Shown: positions 16,504-27,268, counted from the stretch's first letter. The stretch: 64,000 nucleotides of DNA from an uncultured Agathobaculum sp. (GCA_944384725.1 CALWUJ010000005.1:1-64000); one strand, 5' to 3'. The notes: generated from the letters alone by a model not told the origin. A program made the numbers and translations.

Positions 16504-17349
16504 TTGCGAAGACGTAACAGAGTGGGGTCACGTTTTGTGGTCGGCGTGGCGGTTGTGATCGTGCTGTGCATCCTGTCCGCACTGTACAGCGGCGTGACCG
16601 GAAAACCGTCTCCGGTGACCCGTTTGGTCAGCTTTGTGACCACGCCGGTGCAGCGGCTGGCCTCCGGTGTGACCGGTGCGCTGGGCAAAGGGTTCGGGTA
16701 CTTCACCGAATTTGACGCGCTCAAGGCGGAAAATGAGGAACTGAAAAAGCAGATCCGCGATATGGAGCAGACGGTGCGCGACGCGGAGCTGGCAATCGAG
16801 GAAAACAACCAGCTGCGCGCAGCGGCGGGACAGCCTGAGCGCACGCGTGAACTGACGACCATCAACGCGGAGGTCATTGCCCGCAATCCGGGCGACTGGG
16901 CGATGACGCTCAGCCTGGACAAGGGCTCGTCTCACGGCGTGGAAGTGGGCGATCTGGTCACCACGGTAGACGGCATGGTGGGCTACGTCAGCGAGGTGTA
17001 TTCCAACAACTGTGAGGTCACAACTGTGGTTGATGTGGAGATGCAGTGCGGTGCGCTGATTACCCGCACCCGTGAAACCGCCATTGCCGAGGGCAATTAC
17101 GACCTGATGGCAGAGGGCAATCTGCGTCTGTCCTATCTGACCGAGGATTCCAGCGTCGTCATTGGCGATACGGTGGAGACCTCCGGCCGCGGCGGTCTGT
17201 TCCCCAAGGGCGTGATGATCGGCACGGTGGAAAGCGTATTGCCGGAGGAAAACGGCATTTCCTATTATGCGGTTATCAAGCCGTTTGTGAATGTGGATAC
17301 CGTATCGAGCGTTTCCATCGTCACCGACTTTACGGATACTACGGAGTGA
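16504..17349 (+). CDS. mreC: Rod shape-determining protein MreC
   Basis: A 281-residue bitopic membrane protein: basic N-terminus, one helix at residues 10-28, a coiled coil at about 70-110 (FDALKAENEELKKQ...), and the beta-rich periplasm-side domain to the end (GDWAMTLSLDKGSSHGV, GLFPKGVMIG blocks). MreC couples the MreB cytoskeleton to wall synthesis. Start is TTG at 16504 with AAAGGAG ten bases upstream. mreB, normally just upstream, is absent here: maf precedes directly. Confidence 0.9.
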   Translation: MRRRNRVGSRFVVGVAVVIVLCILSALYSGVTGKPSPVTRLVSFVTTPVQRLASGVTGALGKGFGYFTEFDALKAENEELKKQIRDMEQTVRDAELAIEENNQLRAAAGQPERTRELTTINAEVIARNPGDWAMTLSLDKGSSHGVEVGDLVTTVDGMVGYVSEVYSNNCEVTTVVDVEMQCGALITRTRETAIAEGNYDLMAEGNLRLSYLTEDSSVVIGDTVETSGRGGLFPKGVMIGTVESVLPEENGISYYAVIKPFVNVDTVSSVSIVTDFTDTTE

Positions 17350-17353
17350 GTAC

Positions 17354-17863
17354 ATGCAGAGAGAACAATTATCCATCCCGAAGGTTGTGCTGTACATCTT
17401 GTTTGTGCTGCTGATTTATGTGCTGCAAAGCACGCTGTTCGGCACATGGTCGATTCGCGGATACCATCTGGATTTGCTGCCCGCGCTGGTGGCTGCGGCG
17501 GCGCTGCTGGACGGCCCGGTTGAGGGCGTTATCATCGGTATCACGGTGGGTCTGTTTTACGATTTGGGCTTTATCGGCGTTGATGGCCTGTATCCGCTGT
17601 TTTTCCTGATCTTCGGGTTTATTGCGGGGGAAATGAGCCGCTTGACGCTCAGCGGCAGCTATGTATCCATGGTGCTGATGACGGCGTTTGAAATGATTGT
17701 GCTGGGCCTTTTGCGGTATTTTTCCTATCTGCTGCCGCAAACCGGCGCTTCGTTTGGCCTGGTGCTGCGCCAGATCATCGGCGGAACGCTGCTGGCCTGC
17801 CTGTTCTGCTTTATCGTATATTGGCCGATGCAGAAAATCAGCCGGAAATTCGCCAACCGATGA
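17354..17863 (+). CDS. mreD: Rod shape-determining protein MreD
   Basis: A 169-residue protein with about five membrane helices, small and hydrophobic as is usual for MreD. The DLLPALVAAAALLDGPVEG and GLFYDLGF segments are family-typical. Start ATG 17354, four bases after the mreC stop, with GGAGTGAG overlapping the mreC end; the longer in-frame start at 17291 lies inside mreC. Confidence 0.85.
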   Translation: MQREQLSIPKVVLYILFVLLIYVLQSTLFGTWSIRGYHLDLLPALVAAAALLDGPVEGVIIGITVGLFYDLGFIGVDGLYPLFFLIFGFIAGEMSRLTLSGSYVSMVLMTAFEMIVLGLLRYFSYLLPQTGASFGLVLRQIIGGTLLACLFCFIVYWPMQKISRKFANR

Positions 17864-17884
17864 GAAGCGAAAAGAGGAACCCCT

Positions 17885-20188
17885 ATGGTAAATAAAACTC
17901 AATTGCTGCGCCGCTTGCTGGTGCTGGGCTGCCTGCTGCTGCTGTGCGTGGGACTCGCGGGCGGGCAGCTGCTTCAGTTGCAGCTGATCAACGGGGAAAG
18001 CTATGTGCGCCGTTCGGCAAGCTTTTTGACAACAACGTCTACCGTATCGGCTGCGCGCGGAGAAATTCTGGATCGTTACGGACGGGCAATGGTGACTAAC
18101 CAGACCGGTTTTTCTCTTGTGTTGATCTATTCCTCCTTTTGGGAGAATAAGGAGGACCGCTTTGAGGTCCTGCTGGATCTGGCAAACCGGGTCAAGACGG
18201 ACGGTGCTGCAGCGACATCCGGGACTGCAACAACCGGCGACGATACCGAGGACAGCGGCGAAACGGAAACAGATACGGACACGACAGAGGAAACGAGCGC
18301 TGCGGTGCTCAATGACATTATGCCGATCACGGACGTCGCCCCTTATGAATATGTTGGCGCAGAAGGGGATACGGAGCGCAAGGCGCTGTCCGATTATATC
18401 AAGCAGAGCGCGGAAACACTTGGCCTGAAAGCTGTGCAGGATGCAAAAACTGCTGCCAGTGCGGCAAATGAAACAAGTCCCAAGTATGACGCAGAGGGCA
18501 ATCCGATTGATCAGGTGGCGCAGATCGACGCGACCACGCTGGTTTCGGCTTCTGAGTTTATCAGCGCCATGCGTACCTATATGGAGGGCAACCTCGGCAT
18601 GCCGACCGGACTGTCCGAAGCGGATGCGCGCACGCTGGTTGGATTGTATTACAGCATGCGCCGCGTGGGCTTTAACAATAACGCCACCTTTACGCTGGCG
18701 GACAATGTCTCTATGGACTTGATTGCCTATATCAAGGAGCACCATCAGCAGTATACCGGTGTGGATGTGCAGAGCGAAGCCATTCGCAAATACGACACCA
18801 CTTATGCCGCGCATTTGCTGGGAACCGTCGACCCGATGTTCAAAGAGGAATGGGAGGGCACGAAAAACGGAGGCCCGTATCAAAATAAGGCGGGCTACAC
18901 CATGAACGACACCATCGGCAAAAGCGGTCTGGAGTCGGCGCTGGAGGAGTATCTGCACGGTACGGCAGGTTCGCGCACGGTCGAAACCGATCTGGGCGGC
19001 GACAGTATCACCGACCATGCCAACTCGTATGCGCCGCAGCCGGGTGATAATGTCATCACGACCATTGATCTGGAATTGCAGGAAGTGGCCGAAAAATCTC
19101 TGGCGAATTATCTGGCCGAGTACCAGCGCGGCGGCGCTGCGGTTGCGCTTGACCCGGATACGGGTGAAGTGCTTGTCATGGCATCCTACCCGACCTATGA
19201 TCTGGAAAACTACAACAAGGATTATGATACGATCTCGAAGGACGAGCGCAGCCCGGAGCTGAACCGCGCAACCGGCGGCCTGTATCCGCCCGGCTCTACC
19301 TTTAAGGTGCTGACCGCGATTGCAGCGCTTGAGGAAGGGATTATCGATGCGAATACCACCTATACCTGTGATGGCATGTTTGAATATGGTGGTCAGAAGT
19401 TCACCTGTAAAAACCACGATCAGCCCATGACGCTGGACGTGACGCAGGCGATCAAGTATTCGTGTAACGTATTCTTCTATCATGTGGGTCAGGCACTGAC
19501 CGGCGAGCATCTCGAGCAGTGGTGCGACCGTTTCGGCCTCGGCAACGTGACTGGTATTGAGATCGGCGAGAGCGCTGGCCAGGCGGCGGGTCCGAAGGAG
19601 CGCGATGCAAACCGCAAAAACGATCCTTCGCTGCGCGAGTGGCAGGGCGGCGACGATGTCAACGCCGCAATCGGCCAGTCGGACAACCTGTTTACTCCTT
19701 TGCAGCTGGCTAACTACATGGCAGCGGTCGTCAATGGCGGGACGCTGTATAAGCCGACGCTGGTGAAAAGCATCAAGACCTATGATTACTCGGGTGTGGT
19801 GGAGGAGTCTGAGCCTGAGGTGCTTGGCACGATTGAGTTCTCCGACGCGACCTGGAACCTGGTCATGCAGGGCATGAACGAGGTTACCGCTGAGGGCGGT
19901 ACGGCAGCAACGACCTTTGCCGATTATCCGATCAAGGTCGGCGGCAAGACCGGTTCGGCAGAAATGCAGGAAACCAAGGACGGTGTGACGATCGAGTACA
20001 CCAACGGTTTGTTCGTGGCTTTTGCGCCGTTTGACGATCCGGAAATTGTCATTTGCGTCGTCGGTGAAGGCGCGGGACATGGTTCGTCGGTCGCACCGAT
20101 CGTGCGAGATATTCTCGATGCATATTTCGCGGAAGAAGAGCCGGATACGGTGGAAGCAGTGCAGAGTGAAAACACTATGGTTCCATAA
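17885..20188 (+). CDS. mrdA: Penicillin-binding protein 2 (elongation transpeptidase)
   Basis: A 767-residue class B PBP that crosslinks peptidoglycan during elongation. It has an N-terminal membrane helix (residues 8-30), the pedestal domain (RGEILDRYGR near residue 58) and a C-terminal transpeptidase with active-site STFK (about 471), SCN (about 525) and KTGS (about 688). Length is above the usual 600-700 because the pedestal contains a Thr/Glu/Asp-rich, probably disordered insert at about residues 108-140 and further inserted segments. It follows mreD by 21 bases. Confidence 0.92.
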   Translation: MVNKTQLLRRLLVLGCLLLLCVGLAGGQLLQLQLINGESYVRRSASFLTTTSTVSAARGEILDRYGRAMVTNQTGFSLVLIYSSFWENKEDRFEVLLDLANRVKTDGAAATSGTATTGDDTEDSGETETDTDTTEETSAAVLNDIMPITDVAPYEYVGAEGDTERKALSDYIKQSAETLGLKAVQDAKTAASAANETSPKYDAEGNPIDQVAQIDATTLVSASEFISAMRTYMEGNLGMPTGLSEADARTLVGLYYSMRRVGFNNNATFTLADNVSMDLIAYIKEHHQQYTGVDVQSEAIRKYDTTYAAHLLGTVDPMFKEEWEGTKNGGPYQNKAGYTMNDTIGKSGLESALEEYLHGTAGSRTVETDLGGDSITDHANSYAPQPGDNVITTIDLELQEVAEKSLANYLAEYQRGGAAVALDPDTGEVLVMASYPTYDLENYNKDYDTISKDERSPELNRATGGLYPPGSTFKVLTAIAALEEGIIDANTTYTCDGMFEYGGQKFTCKNHDQPMTLDVTQAIKYSCNVFFYHVGQALTGEHLEQWCDRFGLGNVTGIEIGESAGQAAGPKERDANRKNDPSLREWQGGDDVNAAIGQSDNLFTPLQLANYMAAVVNGGTLYKPTLVKSIKTYDYSGVVEESEPEVLGTIEFSDATWNLVMQGMNEVTAEGGTAATTFADYPIKVGGKTGSAEMQETKDGVTIEYTNGLFVAFAPFDDPEIVICVVGEGAGHGSSVAPIVRDILDAYFAEEEPDTVEAVQSENTMVP

Positions 20189-20225
20189 CAGAGCCTTTCA
20201 GTGCGATAAAAACTTTGTACAAATG

Positions 20226-20254
20226 CTTGTAAATTGACGGTTGGTAGTTTATAA
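20226..20254 (+). promoter_or_regulatory. Sigma-A promoter of the MinD-like gene
   Basis: TTGTAA (20226-20231), 17 bases, perfect TATAAT (20249-20254). A second overlapping -35-like TTGACG lies at 20233. Confidence 0.7.
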
Positions 20255-20288
20255 TACAATATATAAGTTTTTGTATTTCGGAGGCGGT

Positions 20289-21032
20289 ATGTTGAAGGTG
20301 ATTCTGGTTGCGTCCGGTAAGGGCGGCACAGGGAAAACCTCCTTTACGGCGGGCGTTGGCGTTGCGTTGGCGCAGCTTGGGCACCGCGTGCTCCTGATCG
20401 ACGGCGACTGCGGCCTTCGGAATCTGGATATCGTGCTGGGCATGTCGGACAGGGTAGTGTATTCCTTTGCCGATGTGGCGGGCGGCGCTGTGCCGCTTGG
20501 CGATGCCATGGCGCGACATCCGGAGTACCAAAACCTGTACTTACTGACGGCGCCGGTGGCATTGCCTGCGCTCAGTGAGCGCGGCATGGAGCAGCTGGCG
20601 GTACAGGCGGAGGAAGCTGGATTTGATTATCTGCTGGTGGACGGTCCTGCCGGGCTGCCTGCCGAGCTGTCTTTTCTGGCGCACATTGCGACACAGGCGG
20701 TCATTGTCACATCCACCGACCGGGCCTGCATTCGCGGGGCGGAGCGGTGTGCGCGCAAGCTGGAAGAGGAATATTGCATTCAGCGCATTCGCATGGTGCT
20801 CAACCGGGTGCGTCCGCAGATGATTTGCCGCGGCAAGTCGGGCAATATCGACGACGCGATGGATGAAGCAGGTCTGCCGCTTTTGGGTGTTGTACCGGAG
20901 GATGAGGATTTGATCTCCTGCGGCAACAGCGGAAAAAGCGTTCTGGCGATCAAGCATTCGGGTGCGGCGCGAGCGTTTCAGAACATCGCACGCCGGTTGG
21001 ATGGCGAGCGGGTGCCGCTGATTCGCATTTGA
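20289..21032 (+). CDS. minD: MinD/ParA-like P-loop ATPase, short form
   Basis: A 247-residue deviant-Walker ATPase: KGGTGKTS at residues 11-18, DGDCGLRNLD (switch region), LLVDGPAG (Walker B) and VLNRVRP near 175. Overall similarity, including FQNIARRL near the end, is to MinD, which recruits MinC to the membrane to place the septum. The chain stops at VPLIRI, about 20 residues short of typical MinD, so the C-terminal amphipathic membrane-targeting helix is missing. No minC or minE is nearby. ATG 20289 follows GGAGGCGG. A MinD-derived ATPase of altered function is possible. Confidence 0.75.
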   Translation: MLKVILVASGKGGTGKTSFTAGVGVALAQLGHRVLLIDGDCGLRNLDIVLGMSDRVVYSFADVAGGAVPLGDAMARHPEYQNLYLLTAPVALPALSERGMEQLAVQAEEAGFDYLLVDGPAGLPAELSFLAHIATQAVIVTSTDRACIRGAERCARKLEEEYCIQRIRMVLNRVRPQMICRGKSGNIDDAMDEAGLPLLGVVPEDEDLISCGNSGKSVLAIKHSGAARAFQNIARRLDGERVPLIRI

Positions 21033-21154
21033 GCCGTATGATACACGATTAAGCATCTTCCCTGCAAAACATCAGCAACGAAATAGCATGGTTGACGCAA
21101 TACTGAGAGTGGAAACAGCATATATGTGGTATGTGGAAAGGGGATGTTTCGAAA

Positions 21155-21565
21155 ATGAACATAGCGCTTATCGCGCACGACCGGAAAAAGGAACTGATGG
21201 TTCAGTTCTGTATGGCGTATTGTGGCATTCTGGCAAAGCATGATATCTGTGCAACCGGCACGACGGGAAAATTTGTGGAAGAGGCAACCGGACTGAAGAT
21301 TGATAAGTGTCTGGCAGGCATGCAGGGCGGTGAGGAACAGATCGCGTCCCGTGTTGCTTATAACGAAATCGACCTTGTCCTGTTTTTCCGCGATCCCATG
21401 TCGAACTCGCAATACGAGCCGGATGTGCACGCCATTGCCCGGCTGTGCGATATGCATAACATCCCGATCGCTACCAACTCCGCAACGGCCGAAATGCTCA
21501 TCCTTGGTCTCGACCGCGGTGATCTGGATTGGCGTAATATTGTCAATCCCAAGAATAAAAAATAA
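21155..21565 (+). CDS. mgsA: Methylglyoxal synthase
   Basis: A 136-residue enzyme converting dihydroxyacetone phosphate to methylglyoxal and phosphate, a bypass of lower glycolysis. ALIAHDRKK, the phosphate-binding GTTGKF, GGEEQI and FFRDP motifs are all present, with HNIPIATNSATAE at the end. Start at 21155 matches the family N-terminus; an ATG at 21131 adds eight residues. In many Clostridia mgsA closes the mre-min cluster, which explains its place here. Confidence 0.92.
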   Translation: MNIALIAHDRKKELMVQFCMAYCGILAKHDICATGTTGKFVEEATGLKIDKCLAGMQGGEEQIASRVAYNEIDLVLFFRDPMSNSQYEPDVHAIARLCDMHNIPIATNSATAEMLILGLDRGDLDWRNIVNPKNKK

Positions 21566-21566
21566 A

Positions 21567-21623
21567 CGACAGAAAACAATGCACCGGATGGGCAAATGGG
21601 CCTATTCGGTGCAATCGTCTGTC
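21567..21623 (+). other. Long imperfect hairpin between mgsA and hisS
   Basis: Outer arms GACAG/CTGTC (21568-21572 / 21619-21623) and inner arms TGCACCG/CGGTGCA (21580-21586 / 21607-21613). There is no T-run, so it is not a clear terminator; it directly precedes the hisS ribosome-binding site. Possible processing or attenuation element. Confidence 0.35.
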
Positions 21624-21642
21624 TTGAGGAGAATCAAAAAGT

Positions 21643-23001
21643 ATGGAAAAAGTGAAACCCAGAACCCTGTCCGGCTTTATGGAATTGCTGCCCGCTCCGC
21701 AGGTGCAGATGGAGCGTATCATGCAGGTGCTGCGCGAGACCTATGCGCTGTATGGCTTTTATCCGCTGGACACGCCGCTGATCGAGTCCTCCGAGGTGTT
21801 GCTGGCCAAAGGCGGCGGTGAGACCGAAAAGCAAATCTACCGCTTCACCAAGGGCGACAGCGACCTGTCGCTGCGGTTTGACCTGACGGTGCCGCTGGCA
21901 AAGTATGTTGCACAGCACTACGGTGAATTGACGTTCCCGTTCCGCCGCTTCCAGATCGGAAAGGTGTATCGCGGTGAGCGCGCGCAGCGCGGCCGCTTCC
22001 GTGAGTTCTATCAGGCGGATATCGACGTCATTGGTGACGGCAAGCTGGATATCATCAATGAGGCCGAAGTGCCCAGCATCATCTATAAGATCTTCACTTC
22101 GCTTGGCCTTGAGCGTTTCAAAATCCGCATCAACAACCGCAAGGTACTCAACGGCTTTTTCGCCATCCTCGGCCTGACCGAAAAGGCGGGTGATGTGATG
22201 CGTACGATCGACAAGCTGGAAAAGATCGGCGCAGAAAAGGTGAAAACCATTCTGGTGGACGATTTTGGCGTTGCGGCTGAAACGGCGGACGAGCTGCTGG
22301 CGTTTATCGAAACGCCGGGCGGTACCGAGGGCATCCTCGCGGCGCTCGAGGGCTACAAGGGCAAAAACGAGGTGTTCGATCAGGGTGCGGACGAGTTGCG
22401 CACAGTCGCGCAGTACATGACGGCCTTCGGTGTGCCGGACGATCATTTTGAGATTGATTTGACGATTGCGCGCGGTTTGGATTATTACACCGGCACGGTG
22501 TATGAGACGGCGATGCTCGACCATCCGGAGATCGGCTCGATCTGTTCGGGTGGCCGGTACGATAACCTCGCGGAGTACTATACCGATAAGCAGCTGCCGG
22601 GTGTCGGCATCTCGATCGGTCTGACCCGCCTGTTCTATGTTCTGGGCGAGCAGGGCTATCTGAACGACAGCATGAACAAGGCGCCCGCCGATGTGCTCAT
22701 TCTGCCGATGACCGACGATATGGGCGCGGCGATCGCGCTGGCAACTTCTCTGCGCGAAGCGGGTATCCGCACACAGCTGTACAGTGAGCAGAAGAAGTTT
22801 AAGCATAAAATCGGTTATGCGGACAAGCTGGGCATTCCGTATGCTATCTTCCTCGGTGAAGACGAGATCAAGGAAAATGTGGTTGCGGTCAAGGATATGG
22901 ATTCCGGCGAGCAGGTCAAGGTGCCGCTTGCCGATGCCATCGCCCGCATCCGTGACGGTCTGGCCGCCAAAAATCAGGGCAAGGTCATCTACGATAAGTA
23001 A
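21643..23001 (+). CDS. hisS: Histidyl-tRNA synthetase
   Basis: A 452-residue class II aminoacyl-tRNA synthetase. Motif 2 (FQIGKVYRGERAQRGRFREF in parts, near residue 105-125), the histidine-specific ARGLDYYTGTVYE (near 282) and motif 3 GLTRLF (near 327) identify it as a true HisS and not the HisZ paralogue found fused to HisG at 51.7 kb. A C-terminal anticodon-binding domain covers about 340-430. GAGGAG lies 11 bases before ATG 21643. Confidence 0.93.
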   Translation: MEKVKPRTLSGFMELLPAPQVQMERIMQVLRETYALYGFYPLDTPLIESSEVLLAKGGGETEKQIYRFTKGDSDLSLRFDLTVPLAKYVAQHYGELTFPFRRFQIGKVYRGERAQRGRFREFYQADIDVIGDGKLDIINEAEVPSIIYKIFTSLGLERFKIRINNRKVLNGFFAILGLTEKAGDVMRTIDKLEKIGAEKVKTILVDDFGVAAETADELLAFIETPGGTEGILAALEGYKGKNEVFDQGADELRTVAQYMTAFGVPDDHFEIDLTIARGLDYYTGTVYETAMLDHPEIGSICSGGRYDNLAEYYTDKQLPGVGISIGLTRLFYVLGEQGYLNDSMNKAPADVLILPMTDDMGAAIALATSLREAGIRTQLYSEQKKFKHKIGYADKLGIPYAIFLGEDEIKENVVAVKDMDSGEQVKVPLADAIARIRDGLAAKNQGKVIYDK

Positions 23002-23024
23002 ATATTTAGGTAGGGGAAACGGCT

Positions 23025-23231
23025 ATGGAAGAAAATAAGCGTTTTATCTGGAACTGTACTAAATTTCTCGCCAGTATCCTATGTATGCTAAGTTCGGCTA
23101 TTTGGTGGATAATCCGTTTCGTGATTTTCGGGTATGTAACCCTGATCTGCGGTCTACTGTTTGCTGTGCTCATCTATTTGACGGAGATTTCCCCTGCATT
23201 AAAACAAGAAAAAATAGATAATAAGGACTGA
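23025..23231 (+). CDS. Small membrane protein of unknown function
   Basis: A 68-residue ORF between hisS and aspS. Polar first 10 residues, then two hydrophobic stretches (about 11-32 and 34-54, rich in Trp, Ile, Leu) and a charged tail. AGGTAGGGG precedes the ATG. Its codons are notably AT-rich (CTA, ATA, AAA, GAT) compared with the GC-rich hisS and aspS on either side, which suggests later insertion or weak codon selection. I do not recognise a family. Confidence 0.55.
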   Translation: MEENKRFIWNCTKFLASILCMLSSAIWWIIRFVIFGYVTLICGLLFAVLIYLTEISPALKQEKIDNKD

Positions 23232-23236
23232 TAAAC

Positions 23237-25048
<1,812 letters not shown>

Positions 25049-25062
25049 CAGCAGACCAAACC

Positions 25063-25093
25063 AAGCCGCCGCGGCAATCCCGTAGCGGCTTTC
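25063..25093 (+). terminator. Weak terminator after aspS
   Basis: AAGCCGC (25063-25069) / GCGGCTT (25085-25091) stem with 15-base loop and only a short T-rich tail. Confidence 0.5.
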
Positions 25094-25120
25094 CTATTAT
25101 GCAGAAGGAGAAAAGCAAAC

Positions 25121-27067
25121 GTGTACCCCAAATGTAAAGAACAAGCAAAAGGTAAGAAAATTTTGGGTTATATCATCAATGCCGTGCTGGCGGTGCTGCT
25201 GATTTATGCGGCGGTGTACCTGCTCCGCAAGGGGACGATCTTTTACCGCCCGGAAAGTCAAAAGCCGCTCGGGATTTTGGCTGCACTGCCATTTCTGCTG
25301 CGTCCACGCAGACGGGCAACAGCGTTTGAGCTGGCTGTGCATGATATTTTGGTGCTGCTGGCTGCCAGTTCATTTGCGGTGCTGCTGACCGAATATGTGG
25401 TCAAGGGTGGTATCATCGTTGGCAATACAGCCATCTGGCAGGGCTATGTCTATCATGCTGCGATATTCGGATTGGTGTATGTGTTTGTCGGCAGCATTCG
25501 GTGGACAACTTGTATTGGCATGGGATTGACACTGCTGTATGCGCTCATTGACCATTATGTGACGGTGTTTCGCGGCACGCCGGTGCTGCTCAGCGATATT
25601 TTCGCCATTGGCACTGCGAAAAACGTCGCAGCAAATTACTCGGTACCGGTGGAGTTTTCCGTTTTGCAGACGCTGGCAATCGCGGTTATGTTCTGTGTTG
25701 CGGTATGGCGTATGCGCCGGGTATCAACACCAAGACGGTGTCAGTTTATCACCGCTTCGCTGCTGCTTTGCAGCTGGCTGTATGGCTTACAGCTTGTAGG
25801 AAACAGCTTTGGCTTCTGGCAGGGAAATTTGGAATACAGCGAGTGGTATTATTTCTGCCGGACAGCGGGCAATGCCATTGTGAAGCAGCCAACGGGGTAT
25901 TCCGGCGAAGCATTGACGCAGATCACGGATGAATATGCTGGCACCAAAACAGAGTTTCGTCCCAACATCATCATGATTATGAATGAATCGTTTGCTGATT
26001 TACAAGATGTAGGGGAGTTTGAGACAAACGAGGATTATTTGCCGTTTCTGCACTCACTGGAAGGAAAGGAAAACACGATTACCGGTGACTTGCTGGTATC
26101 GACCTTCGGCGGCGGCACGGCGACAACGGAATTTGAAGTGCTGACAGGCGACACGATGGCCTTCCTGCCGTATGGCAGCTCGCCGTATCAGATGTATGTC
26201 AAGCGGGAAACTCCAGGGCTGGTATCCGGACTTGCGGCGCAGGGCTATCAAACGGTGTCGCTGCATCCGTACCGTGCGACTTCGTGGAATCGCCAGCAGG
26301 TGTATGAACGTTTTGGATTTGACACACAGCTGTATGAAGATGATTTCGGTGAAGATGATACGGAGCGGCTGCGCAGCTATGTCAGTGACCGTTCAGATTA
26401 TTACAAAATTTTTGAGGTTTACCGGTATAAAAAACCTGGTACCCCGCTGTTTATGTTCAATGTGACCATGCAGAACCATGGCGGTTACATACCGGACGAC
26501 AGCGATAACTTCACGCAGACGATTCATCTGACCGGGAAATATGCGGGCAAATACCCGGAAGTGGATGAGTATTTGTCGCTGGCTAAGGAAAGCGATCAGG
26601 CGATTGAGGAGTTGCTGGCATACTTTTCTGAGGTAGACGAGCCAACTGCCATTATTTTCTTTGGAGACCACCAGCCGAACGTGCCGAGCGCTTTTTATGA
26701 CGAGCTGCTCGGAGACACGGATGAGGATCGCAGCCCTGAGCAAAAACAAAAGAAAATGGTAACGCCGTTCTTTATTTGGGCCAATTACGATATTGAAGAG
26801 CAGCAGGATGTGCAGATCAGTGCCAATTACCTTACTGCGTTTGCGCTGGATGCGCTTGGTTGTTCCACATCCGGATATGACGCCCTTCGCTTGGCTGTGC
26901 GCGAGCAGATACCGCGCATCAACAACGCGGGGTACTATTTACCGGATGGCAGCTGGGCAGCCGTGGAAACGGTTGAGCCGGGTACACGTCTTGCCGCATA
27001 CCAAATGATGCAGTATGCGCAGCTTTTTGATGTGACAAAACAGGACGACGCATGGTATGAGCCATGA
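25121..27067 (+). CDS. LTA synthase-like membrane sulfatase/phosphoglycerol transferase
   Basis: A 648-residue protein: about five membrane helices in residues 15-230, then an extracellular alkaline-phosphatase/sulfatase-fold domain from about 280. Landmarks are IIMIMNESFADL (metal-binding Glu), FGGGTATTEFEVLTG with the nucleophile threonine that in LtaS is the phosphoglycerol acceptor, and FFGDHQPN near residue 512. It probably makes or modifies a glycerol-phosphate wall polymer. GTG start at 25121 with AAGGAG ten bases before. More AT-rich than the tRNA synthetases upstream. Confidence 0.85.
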   Translation: MYPKCKEQAKGKKILGYIINAVLAVLLIYAAVYLLRKGTIFYRPESQKPLGILAALPFLLRPRRRATAFELAVHDILVLLAASSFAVLLTEYVVKGGIIVGNTAIWQGYVYHAAIFGLVYVFVGSIRWTTCIGMGLTLLYALIDHYVTVFRGTPVLLSDIFAIGTAKNVAANYSVPVEFSVLQTLAIAVMFCVAVWRMRRVSTPRRCQFITASLLLCSWLYGLQLVGNSFGFWQGNLEYSEWYYFCRTAGNAIVKQPTGYSGEALTQITDEYAGTKTEFRPNIIMIMNESFADLQDVGEFETNEDYLPFLHSLEGKENTITGDLLVSTFGGGTATTEFEVLTGDTMAFLPYGSSPYQMYVKRETPGLVSGLAAQGYQTVSLHPYRATSWNRQQVYERFGFDTQLYEDDFGEDDTERLRSYVSDRSDYYKIFEVYRYKKPGTPLFMFNVTMQNHGGYIPDDSDNFTQTIHLTGKYAGKYPEVDEYLSLAKESDQAIEELLAYFSEVDEPTAIIFFGDHQPNVPSAFYDELLGDTDEDRSPEQKQKKMVTPFFIWANYDIEEQQDVQISANYLTAFALDALGCSTSGYDALRLAVREQIPRINNAGYYLPDGSWAAVETVEPGTRLAAYQMMQYAQLFDVTKQDDAWYEP

Positions 27068-27070
27068 GAA

Positions 27071-27105
27071 AGAAGCGCTTCGCGCCATAGGTGCGAAGCG
27101 CTTCT
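27071..27105 (+). terminator. Terminator after LTA synthase-like gene
   Basis: Perfect 13-bp stem (27071-27083 / 27093-27105) with nine-base loop; the tail is only moderately T-rich. Confidence 0.75.
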
Positions 27106-27268
27106 TCCGTTATCTTTGTGTAAAATAAACAATATCTTTTGGGCATACAAATGATTATAAAATGAGTATTTTATTGTAGAAATAAAAATTTTTTAGTGCG
27201 AATTCGACAAAAAGAGAAAATGGATTATGTGCAATCAAACAAAGTGCTGAAAAATACTCAAAAATGTT

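Noticed and set aside
17369-20080. Minus-strand 903-residue ORF across mreD and PBP2
   Set aside because: Antisense shadow; Arg/His/Gln-rich and without domains, while the plus strand carries complete PBP2 motifs.
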